From Bacillota bacterium (lineage in GTDB: Bacteria; Bacillota; UBA4882; UBA8346), in assembly GCA_023402395.1 (NCBI GenBank), contig JAEYGI010000040.1:186001-250000 (forward strand): 64,000 nt of DNA, given 5' to 3'. Numbering within the stretch: position 1 is the first letter of the stretch; each line of letters starts with the position of its first letter. Of this stretch, positions 56,723-64,000 are shown piece by piece. Position numbers and translations under genes: made by a program. The notes under the pieces were generated by a model. The model saw only the letters and a program-made list of their open reading frames with translations, made no database searches and was not told where the DNA came from.

Positions 56723-58774
56723 ATGATGGGAAGTCAATTTGAAAGAGAACCGATGCTGGACTTATTCATCGTGGAGACGCTGCAACTAACCGAACAACTG
56801 GAACAGTTGATCCTTAACGGGGAACAACGGAGCGACCTGGAATCCTCCATCAACGAAATATTCCGGATCATGCACACCATCAAAGGTTCAGCGGCGATGA
56901 TGCTTTTTAACGATATATCCAAACTCGCCCACTCGCTGGAGGATCTTTTTTATTATCTTCGGGAGGAAAAACCGGAACAGGTCGATGTATCGATATTAAG
57001 CGACTTGGTCCTGGCAGGAGTCGATTTTATAAAAAATGAGATCGATAAAGTGCAGAACGGCGCAGAGCCCAATGGAGATTCCTCCCAAATGATCTCCCGC
57101 AATAAAGAATATTTGACGGAACTGCGCGAAGCTAATCCAAATCACAAAACTTCGGATGCGGCCCCTGAAAAATCAGCCGAGCCCCAAAAATTTTATATTG
57201 GCTCCGATCAGTCGGCGCCGAGTCGCGATCGATCCAGTTTTAAAGTCGTTTTATTTTTTGAGGACGGCTCCGAATTGGAGGACATCCGTGCTTATACCGT
57301 TCTCCATCAAATGCGTGAGTTCGCGGAGAACATTCATACCCAGCCGGAAGAGATCATTAACAACAATGACAGCGTCGAGTTAATCAAGAAAAACGGATTG
57401 CAAATTCTCTTCGAGACCGGACAAAGCTTTGAAGAGGTGCGGGATTTCTTTAATAAAACGGTTTTGTTAAAAACCTGCGAGATCGTTCCGGCCACGGACA
57501 GCGACTGGAAGGAGTTCCGGTTGCCCCAGGCATTGACGGAGTCGGCTGTTCAGGAACACGTGGCTGCGGAAGAGAAGCCTTCCGTGGAGAAGAATGTTTC
57601 CACCGCTCCGGTCAAACAGAAGTTCATTAATGTTAATGTTGAGAAATTGGATAAATTGATGGATCTTGTGGGTGAACTGGTGATATCGGAAGCAATGGTC
57701 ACCCGGAATCCGGAATTGGCCGGGATGCAACTGGAAAGCTTCCACAAATCGGCCCGGCAGTTGCATAAGATCACCAATGAGCTTCAGGACGTGGTGATGT
57801 CGGTCCGGATGATCCCGTTGACCAATACCTTTCAAAAAATGCAGCGCATTGTCAGGGACATGAGTCGGAAACAGGGCAAAGATGTGGAACTGGTGTTAAT
57901 CGGTGACGAGACCGAGGTCGATAAGAATATCATCGAGCAGTTGTCCGATCCGTTGATGCATATGATCCGGAATGCCATCGACCACGGGATTGAATCGGCT
58001 GAGGAGCGGAAAGCCAAAGGAAAGCCCGAGGTGGGGCGAATCACCTTGGAAGCCAAAAACTCCGGCAGCGAGGTTTGGATCATTATCCGGGACGACGGGC
58101 GGGGCTTGAATAAAGATAAAATTATTAAGAAGGCGCTGGCCAATGGTTTAATTAATAAACCTGAGGCTGAAATGAGCGAACGGGAGATTTTTTCCCTGAT
58201 CCTGTTGCCGGGCTTCTCGACCAAGGATAAGGTAACCGAGTTTTCAGGGCGCGGGGTTGGAATGGATGTGGTTCTTAAGAATATTGAAAAAGTCGGGGGA
58301 AACGTATTAATCGAAAGCGAACTCGAAAAAGGGACCGCGTTTGTATTGAAGATCCCGCTCACTCTGGCCATTATCGACGGAATGACCATTCGCGTCGGAA
58401 ATTCATTGTTTACCGTTCCCACCCCTTCAATCCGGGAGTCGTTCCGGGCCAAGGAAAATCAGGTCATCACCGATCCGGACGGCCAGGAGATGATTTTGTT
58501 GCGGGGTGAATGCAATCGTGTTCTGCGACTCCATGAATTATTTAAAATAAAGTCCGGTATTCACAATTTCCAAGAAGGAATTTTGATTATGGTCGAAAAT
58601 GATACTAAGAGTATCTGTTTGTTCGCCGATGAACTCCTCGGCGAACAACAGGTGGTCGTAAAAGGGCTTCCCCGTTATGTCAAAAAAATCCGCGGACTTA
58701 ATGGCTGTACTTTGCTGGGGGATGGTCGCATCAGCTTGATTTTGGATATCGGCGGCTTAATCTCGGCTTCCTAA
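56723..58774 (+). CDS. cheA: Chemotaxis histidine kinase CheA (set 2)
   Basis: 683 residues. P1 Hpt has MHTIKGSAAMMLF (His 51). Residues about 165-265 form a P2-like domain (FKVVLFFEDGSELEDIRAYTVLHQM). Then come the dimer helices (KLDKLMDLVGELVISEAMV), the ATPase domain (N box HMIRNAIDHGIE, G1 DDGRGLN, G2 GFSTKDKVTEFSGRGVGMDVV), and a CheW-like domain. A canonical layout, unlike the double-Hpt CheA of set 1. AAGGAG lies 7 bases before the ATG. Its stop codon lies at the start of repeat copy E. Confidence 0.95.
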   Translation: MMGSQFEREPMLDLFIVETLQLTEQLEQLILNGEQRSDLESSINEIFRIMHTIKGSAAMMLFNDISKLAHSLEDLFYYLREEKPEQVDVSILSDLVLAGVDFIKNEIDKVQNGAEPNGDSSQMISRNKEYLTELREANPNHKTSDAAPEKSAEPQKFYIGSDQSAPSRDRSSFKVVLFFEDGSELEDIRAYTVLHQMREFAENIHTQPEEIINNNDSVELIKKNGLQILFETGQSFEEVRDFFNKTVLLKTCEIVPATDSDWKEFRLPQALTESAVQEHVAAEEKPSVEKNVSTAPVKQKFINVNVEKLDKLMDLVGELVISEAMVTRNPELAGMQLESFHKSARQLHKITNELQDVVMSVRMIPLTNTFQKMQRIVRDMSRKQGKDVELVLIGDETEVDKNIIEQLSDPLMHMIRNAIDHGIESAEERKAKGKPEVGRITLEAKNSGSEVWIIIRDDGRGLNKDKIIKKALANGLINKPEAEMSEREIFSLILLPGFSTKDKVTEFSGRGVGMDVVLKNIEKVGGNVLIESELEKGTAFVLKIPLTLAIIDGMTIRVGNSLFTVPTPSIRESFRAKENQVITDPDGQEMILLRGECNRVLRLHELFKIKSGIHNFQEGILIMVENDTKSICLFADELLGEQQVVVKGLPRYVKKIRGLNGCTLLGDGRISLILDIGGLISAS

Positions 58775-58902
58775 AAGCGTTGCGATAAACCCCGGCTGAA
58801 AGGCCGGGTTGTACACAAACCTTCAGAGAAGTAAGTGATAAAGTCGATCCAGACCAGTGTTCCTGACTTCTTTTGAGCAAGGGACATTACTACATGGCTT
58901 TT
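58773..58902 (+). repeat. Two-hairpin dispersed element, copy E
   Basis: AAAAGCGTTGCGATAAACC, hairpin CCCGGC...GCCGGG, then CAGAGAAGTAAGTGATAAAGTC, a variable centre and a decayed right end (ACATTACTACATGGCTTTT). Its first bases overlap the cheA stop codon. It separates cheA from cheW of set 2. Confidence 0.8.
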
Positions 58903-58946
58903 AAGGAAAACAAGTTAAACAAATAAGTAAATTTGAGGTGAAGGCA

Positions 58947-59438
58947 ATGAACGATCTGTTGGACCGGCTTGAGTTGGATGAAGACACGCAGAAGGGAAAA
59001 TACTTGACGTTTTGCATCGGCAATGAAAATTATGGGATTCCCATCAAATTTGTCACGGAGATTATCGGAATCCAAGCGATCACCGATGTCCCGGAGCTTC
59101 CCAATTATATCAAGGGCATCATCAATCTCCGAGGAAAGATTATTCCGGTGATGGACGTCAGGCTGCGTTTTAAGAAGGAGGCCAAGGAATACAATGACCG
59201 GACCTGTATCGTGGTGGTTGATATCAATGAAATCTCCGTCGGGCTCATCGTTGATCAGGTGGACGAAGTTTTAGCCATTCCCGAATCGGATATCGTTCCT
59301 CCGCCGGACCCCGGTACCGGATTTAATACCCGGTATATTCAAGCCATCGGCAAAGTGGGAGAGGGCGTCAAATTATTGCTTGATTGCGAGCGGTTATTAA
59401 GCGACGATGAAGTGCGGACCCTCGGAGAAATTGCTTGA
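58947..59438 (+). CDS. cheW: Chemotaxis coupling protein CheW (set 2)
   Basis: 163 residues, a CheW domain after an acidic 18-residue N-terminal extension. NYGIPIKFVTEIIGIQAITDVPELPNYIKGIINLRGKIIPV is the hallmark region (shown in part; residues about 32-70). GAGGTGAAGG lies directly before ATG 58947; a GTG nine bases upstream falls on that site. It ends in a TTGA overlap with cheR. Confidence 0.95.
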   Translation: MNDLLDRLELDEDTQKGKYLTFCIGNENYGIPIKFVTEIIGIQAITDVPELPNYIKGIINLRGKIIPVMDVRLRFKKEAKEYNDRTCIVVVDINEISVGLIVDQVDEVLAIPESDIVPPPDPGTGFNTRYIQAIGKVGEGVKLLLDCERLLSDDEVRTLGEIA

Positions 59439-60277
59439 AGATTGGTGAGTTGGAGCTGACCACGATGGTTCCCATCACGGAAGATGAATTTTTGCGGTTG
59501 GTTGATTTTATCAAACAGAATTATGGGATTAACTTACGTGAAAAAAAAGCCTTGGTTACCGGGAGATTGCAAAATATCCTGATTGATAAAAACTATCAGA
59601 GTTTCTCTCAATATTTGAATTATGTCTTTTCCGACTCAAGCGGTGAGGCAATCTCCACGTTGGTGGAACGGCTGACCACCAATCATACTTTTTTTTTACG
59701 GGAAGTGGAACATTTCAAATTCTTGCGCACGGAAGTTCTGCCGGTATTGAAGTCAAAGGTAAGCAATCACGACTTGCGGATCTGGAGCGCCGGTTGTTCC
59801 AGCGGCGAGGAACCGTATACCCTGGCGATGACCATCGCTGATTTTTTGGGGATGGATCGGCCGCTTTGGGACGCGCGTGTCTTGGCAACCGACATCTCCG
59901 AACGGGTGCTGGAAACAGCGAAACGGGGGATTTACCCCAATGAGCAAATCAAGAACATCCCCGATGAATGGAGACGGAAGTACTTTGTCGCTCACGACCA
60001 GGAGAATAGCCAAGTAGGAGAGGCGATCCGTAATAATGTCATTTTCCGGCGGTTCAATCTGATGAACCAGACTTATCCGTTTAAACAGAAATTTCATGTC
60101 ATCTTCTGCCGTAATGTGATGATTTATTTTGATCCGCCAACCCGTCGGGAATTGGTCGATCGCTTCTACAATCATTTGGAATCGGGAGGTTTTTTGTTTA
60201 TTGGTCTGTCTGAATCTTTACGCCGAGAGGAGACGAAGTTCCAATACATCAGACCATCGGTTTATAGAAAGGAATAG
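59435..60277 (+). CDS. cheR: Chemotaxis methyltransferase CheR (set 2)
   Basis: 280 residues. Helical N-domain LVDFIKQNYGINLREKKALV, then the SAM motif IWSAGCSSGEEPYTLAM, ARVLATDISERVL and HVIFCRNVMIYFDPP. The TTG start overlaps the preceding stop (TTGA) with CGGAG 8 bases upstream; an ATG ten codons later with TTGGAG is the alternative. Together with CheB it adjusts receptor methylation; the set has no receptor gene of its own. Confidence 0.95.
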   Translation: MKIGELELTTMVPITEDEFLRLVDFIKQNYGINLREKKALVTGRLQNILIDKNYQSFSQYLNYVFSDSSGEAISTLVERLTTNHTFFLREVEHFKFLRTEVLPVLKSKVSNHDLRIWSAGCSSGEEPYTLAMTIADFLGMDRPLWDARVLATDISERVLETAKRGIYPNEQIKNIPDEWRRKYFVAHDQENSQVGEAIRNNVIFRRFNLMNQTYPFKQKFHVIFCRNVMIYFDPPTRRELVDRFYNHLESGGFLFIGLSESLRREETKFQYIRPSVYRKE

Positions 60278-60282
60278 ATAAA

Positions 60283-61320
60283 GTGGCCATCAAACAACGT
60301 GTCAGGGTTCTAATCGTCGATGATTCGCTGGTCTTTCGAGAGATGATCGCGCGCGGATTAGCGGCCGATGCCGGAATTGAGGTGGTTGGGACCGCCGCGA
60401 ACGCCGCCGAGGCGAAAGACAAGATCATGCAACTCCATCCGCAAGTGGTAACCCTTGATGTTGAGATGCCAGGATTAAATGGAATTGATTTTTTAAAGCA
60501 ATTGATGCCGCAACATCCATTGCCGGTGGTTGTAGTCAGTTCGGTCAGCAACAATGTTTTCGAGGCGTTAAAGGCCGGAGCGGTCGATTTTGTAACCAAA
60601 CCGGATCCGAGTAACAATCGTGGCATTGAACCGCTGATTAATGAATTGGTCGTGAAGGTCAAAGTAGCCTCCATCGCCAAGGTCGGGTTCTGGAAGCATG
60701 AACCGCCGCCCCCGCCGGAGGCTGGGAAAGCGATCGCCGATAATGTCGGAAAGATCATCGCCATCGGAGCCTCTACTGGCGGAACGGAAGCGCTGGCAAG
60801 AATCTTCAGCCTTTTCTCCCGCCAAATGCCCGGGACCGTAGTGGTTCAGCATATGCCGCCGGTATTTACCAAAATGTATGCCGACCGGTTGAACGACAGT
60901 TGCCGGGTCGAAGTGAAAGAGGCCGAGTCCGGAGATATCGTGCTTCCCGGCCGGGTGTTGATCGCACCCGGTGATTTTCAAATGCGGGTCCGCTCGAAAC
61001 AAGGCCGGTTTTACGTGGAGTGTTTTAAAGGGGAAAAAGTGAACGGCCACTGCCCGTCGGTGGATGTTCTTTTTAATTCGGTTGCCACTGTCGCGGCGGA
61101 TAAAGCGGTCGGCGTCATTCTGACCGGGATGGGAAATGACGGTGCCCGCGGTCTGTTGCGGATGCGTCAGAATGGTGGAAGAACGCTTGGTCAGGATGAG
61201 GCTTCCAGTGTTGTTTATGGAATGCCAAAAGTGGCCTATGATATCGGCGCGGTGGAGCGGCAAGTCTCTTTGGGTGAGATGGCCGGAGCCATTGAAACGG
61301 TGGCGAATGCTATCCGTTGA
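60283..61320 (+). CDS. cheB: Chemotaxis methylesterase CheB (set 2)
   Basis: 345 residues. The receiver has Asp 59 in TLDVEMPGLNG. The esterase domain carries GASTGGTEA (Ser), VQHMPPVF (His) and LTGMGNDGARG (Asp), so the triad is complete. The linker has a run of prolines (HEPPPPPEAG). The start is GTG with AAAGGAA 9 bases upstream, five bases after cheR. A hybrid kinase follows 141 bases downstream. Confidence 0.95.
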   Translation: MAIKQRVRVLIVDDSLVFREMIARGLAADAGIEVVGTAANAAEAKDKIMQLHPQVVTLDVEMPGLNGIDFLKQLMPQHPLPVVVVSSVSNNVFEALKAGAVDFVTKPDPSNNRGIEPLINELVVKVKVASIAKVGFWKHEPPPPPEAGKAIADNVGKIIAIGASTGGTEALARIFSLFSRQMPGTVVVQHMPPVFTKMYADRLNDSCRVEVKEAESGDIVLPGRVLIAPGDFQMRVRSKQGRFYVECFKGEKVNGHCPSVDVLFNSVATVAADKAVGVILTGMGNDGARGLLRMRQNGGRTLGQDEASSVVYGMPKVAYDIGAVERQVSLGEMAGAIETVANAIR

Positions 61321-61461
61321 TCAGGAAAATAGTTTGGGAACAGGCCGCGATAACCGGGTTCTGATTGGTGGAGGGATCTAATTTCTCACGACAGGCTCTA
61401 ATAGATGGTGATGGTACTATGATGAAGCAGTGTCGTAGTGAAAACAGGAGAGGGTGCGGTC

Positions 61462-64000
61462 TTGGAGATCATTCTTCGGATTCTGTTATTAAGCCGCCTT
61501 CAGGAGGATTTGGAAAGGCTGGAACGGGCGGCTCGCAACCGTGGGATGAGAATCAAAACCCATTTGACTCAGTCTTCGGAGGTGTTTTGGCAGGAGCTTA
61601 GTAGCGGGGAATGGGACGTGGCCATGGTTGACGGCCTGCTTCCGGAGGATGAAATCCGCAGCTTGCCAAGGACTGAGCGCCGTCCGATCCCCTGGGTTTT
61701 CCTGACTGAGGATTCGGATCACCCCGCTCCCGATTGGACCGCATCGATCGCCGGTGCTGAGAGGGTGTCCCGGCAAATGCCGGAACTGGTTATGCGCACA
61801 ATCGATTTTGCTTTGCGAGAGGCCTGCCTGTATCGGCGGTTCGAGGCCGGCCGCCTGGAAAGCCGGAAAGAAAGACAGTACCTTTACGCTTTGCTGAATT
61901 GCATCGGAGATGGCGTTATCACCACCGATCAAGACCTGAAAATAACCTTCATGAACCAGACGGCGCAATCATTAACCGGCTGGATCATGGCGGAGTCGTT
62001 GGGAAAAGCCGCCGGAGATGTGTTCAAAGTCGTCGATCACCGCTCGGATGAGATTGTCTACCAGCCACTGGAGGATGTGCTCCGTACCGGAACGCAGATG
62101 GGGTTGGCCAATTATGCCGCCCTGGTCGGACGGGATGGAACCAAACGGTTGATTTCCGCGAGTAATGCCCCGATCCGGCTGGAGGACGGGACGATTACCG
62201 GAGTGGTGGCGGTATTCCGGGATATATCCCGGTTTAAGGCCGTTGAGGATTTATTAAGCCGTTATAAGCTTCTTTCGGAAAACACCCACGATATCATGCT
62301 CTTTGTGGATGAGCGGGGCCGGATTATCGAAGCCAACCAGGCCGCGGTCAGCGCTTATGGCTACGAGCGCGATGAGCTTTTGGGTCTGGAGATTGGCGCT
62401 CTGGAAGGGATGGCTGGCAAACGGGAAGAACGATTGCGCCGGCCGGAGCATCAGGGGCTTTTTTTGGAGACCGAGCATTTCCGGAAGAATGGCGCCTCGT
62501 TTCCGGTCGAGGTTGGGATTCAAGAGGTGACTCTGGATTCCAACCGGGTGACGCTTGAGATTATTCGGGATATTTCCGAGCGCAAACGGGCGGAACGGAT
62601 GATCCAAGCCAGCGAAACCCGCTATCGTGAACTGTTTGCCAACATGACCGATGGTTTCGCCTATCATCAGGTGATGGCCGACGGTGACGGCAATCCGGTT
62701 GATTACCGGTTCCTGGAAATAAATGACGCTTATGAAAAACTGATGGGGCTGAAACGGGAAGTTGTCATGGGAGAATTGGCCTCCACGGTCATTCCCGCCA
62801 CCTCCCACACTTTAGCCGATCAGATTCGAATCTTCGGCATGGTGGCTTTAACCGGAGAAAGCATCCGGTTGGATGATTTTTATCATGAATGGCGCGGACG
62901 CTGGTTTTCAATATTCGTTTACAGTCCCCGCCGGGGTTTTTTCGCCACGATCATCACGGACGTCACTGAGCGGAAAGAGGCCGAAACCGCCTTAATGAAG
63001 GCTAAGGAGGACGCCGAGGCCGCCAGCCGCGCCAAAAACGAATTTCTGGCCAATATGAGTCACGAGATTCGGACTCCCCTAAACGGAATCCTCGGAATGC
63101 TCGATCTGACCCTGATGACCGCCCTTGACGGGGAACAGCGGGAAAACCTGGAGATTGCCAAGGGATGCGCCGGTTCCTTGTTGAACGTTATCAATGACAT
63201 TCTCGATTACGCCAAAATCGAGGCCGGCAAGATGGAACTGGTCAAGGCGCCCTTCGATTTGGAGGAGTTGGTGACCAAGGTATTCAAAGCGCATCAGCCC
63301 CGCGCCGTGGAAAAGGGGTTGAGCTTTGAATGGGAGATCGATTGGAAAGCCCCGCGCTATCTGGTGGGGGATTCCCACCGCCTGCTACAGGTTTTGAACA
63401 ATCTGCTGTCGAACGCCATCAAATTCACGGAGATCGGGACCGTCCGGCTGACGGTGTACCACAGTTATGAGGGCGAGGACGTTTTCCTGCGGTTTGACGT
63501 CTCGGATACCGGGATTGGCATTAGTCCGCTTGAGATGGAGCGGCTCTTTCAGACCTTCAGTCAAGTCGACAGTTCGATTACCCGCCGTTTCGGCGGAACC
63601 GGCTTGGGATTGGCCATCGCCAAAAAGCTGGTCAATGTCATGGGAGGAGAGATCGACGTTTACAGTGAAAAAGATCGCGGCAGCACGTTTTATTTTTCGA
63701 TCCCCTTGGAACTTCAAACGTCGCTGCGATCCAACCCTACCCCCGAATCCGGAACGTTCCCGGTCGCCGGCGCCGGCCAACCGCTGGTTGGGCTGTTGGT
63801 GGAAGATGACCCCGTCAACCAGATCACACTCATGAAATTGTTGAAGCGGATTGGAATCAGCAGCGATGTCGCAAATAACGGCCGGGAAGCCCTTGAAGCG
63901 CTGGAGCGCCGCGCCTACGACCTGATCCTGATGGACGTTCAGATGCCGGAGATGGACGGAGTCGAGGCCACGCGGCGGATCCGCAGTCAAGAAGCGCGGG
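61462..64000 (+). CDS. PAS-rich hybrid histidine kinase, 3' end outside window
   Basis: 846 codons visible, open to the window end. Residues about 1-115 form a receiver-like domain without clear phospho-Asp (WDVAMVDGLLPEDE). Three PAS domains follow (about 130-245, 270-385, 390-505), then HisKA with His 534 (MSHEIRTPLNG), the ATPase domain (DTGIGISP, GTGLGLAIA) and a receiver with Asp 825 (MDVQMPEMDG) cut by the window end. The start is TTG with AGGAG 11 bases upstream; GTG 61438 is an alternative. It follows cheB of set 2 as the analogous kinase follows cheB of set 1. Confidence 0.9.
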   Translation, partial: MEIILRILLLSRLQEDLERLERAARNRGMRIKTHLTQSSEVFWQELSSGEWDVAMVDGLLPEDEIRSLPRTERRPIPWVFLTEDSDHPAPDWTASIAGAERVSRQMPELVMRTIDFALREACLYRRFEAGRLESRKERQYLYALLNCIGDGVITTDQDLKITFMNQTAQSLTGWIMAESLGKAAGDVFKVVDHRSDEIVYQPLEDVLRTGTQMGLANYAALVGRDGTKRLISASNAPIRLEDGTITGVVAVFRDISRFKAVEDLLSRYKLLSENTHDIMLFVDERGRIIEANQAAVSAYGYERDELLGLEIGALEGMAGKREERLRRPEHQGLFLETEHFRKNGASFPVEVGIQEVTLDSNRVTLEIIRDISERKRAERMIQASETRYRELFANMTDGFAYHQVMADGDGNPVDYRFLEINDAYEKLMGLKREVVMGELASTVIPATSHTLADQIRIFGMVALTGESIRLDDFYHEWRGRWFSIFVYSPRRGFFATIITDVTERKEAETALMKAKEDAEAASRAKNEFLANMSHEIRTPLNGILGMLDLTLMTALDGEQRENLEIAKGCAGSLLNVINDILDYAKIEAGKMELVKAPFDLEELVTKVFKAHQPRAVEKGLSFEWEIDWKAPRYLVGDSHRLLQVLNNLLSNAIKFTEIGTVRLTVYHSYEGEDVFLRFDVSDTGIGISPLEMERLFQTFSQVDSSITRRFGGTGLGLAIAKKLVNVMGGEIDVYSEKDRGSTFYFSIPLELQTSLRSNPTPESGTFPVAGAGQPLVGLLVEDDPVNQITLMKLLKRIGISSDVANNGREALEALERRAYDLILMDVQMPEMDGVEATRRIRSQEAR

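Noticed and set aside
1..64000. Retron, diversity-generating retroelement, prophage or toxin-antitoxin defence island
   Set aside because: No reverse transcriptase, integrase, phage structural gene or convincing toxin-antitoxin pair was found in either strand.

Overview
The window reads as chromosome of a Bacillota-type (Firmicutes) bacterium of moderate GC. The supports are a Phe T-box leader on the minus strand in front of pheS-pheT, strong GGAGG-type ribosome binding sites with several TTG and GTG starts, intrinsic terminators at most gene ends, a SigD-type promoter in front of a chemotaxis operon, and MutS2, CshA-type helicase, ABC-F and spore-photoproduct-lyase-like genes. No rRNA, tRNA, transposase, integrase, phage gene or CRISPR array was recognised. 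The species cannot be named from sequence alone.

Layout. 1-6.3 kb: Uma2-type nuclease fragment, a membrane protein, a cyclase-family hydrolase, asnS, DUF378, CBS, DUF2569 and metallo-beta-lactamase-fold genes. 6.3-10.2 kb: a TetR regulator and three genes of the 2-hydroxyacyl-CoA dehydratase activase group. 10.2-18 kb: small metabolic genes (GNAT, Nudix, methyltransferase, asparaginase), CreD and a cold-shock protein. 18-25.6 kb: ABC-F ATPase, DEAD-box helicase, MutS2 and an SPL-like radical SAM protein. 25.6-28.1 kb: an SDR, a TetR regulator and a flavoprotein, with the same TATACC-N4-GGTATA palindrome at both promoters. 28.4-31.1 kb: a three-gene ABC-2 exporter. 31-45.3 kb: two MFS transporters, SGNH hydrolase, phosphatase, HD protein, pheST, MarR, nitroreductase, MocR regulator and YbaK.

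45.9-64 kb: two consecutive chemosensory gene sets. Set 1 is cheW-mcp-cheR-cheA-response regulator-cheD-cheB-hybrid kinase. Set 2 is cheA-cheW-cheR-cheB-hybrid kinase, the last cut by the window end. Both have the receptor-coupling, methylation and kinase parts, and both end in a PAS-rich hybrid histidine kinase just after cheB. The SigD-like promoter before set 1 suggests motility-type control, but no flagellar or pilus gene is in view.

The most unusual content lies between genes. Three intergenic arrays have a strict 21-bp period, and many units are 5-5-5 palindromes. A roughly 130-bp two-hairpin element recurs at least five times, mostly inside the chemosensory cluster, with one compensatory base change. 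A 181-bp double-palindrome element occurs twice, and a nested palindrome can fold in two ways. Two short transcription units with promoter, tiny ORF and terminator also stand out.
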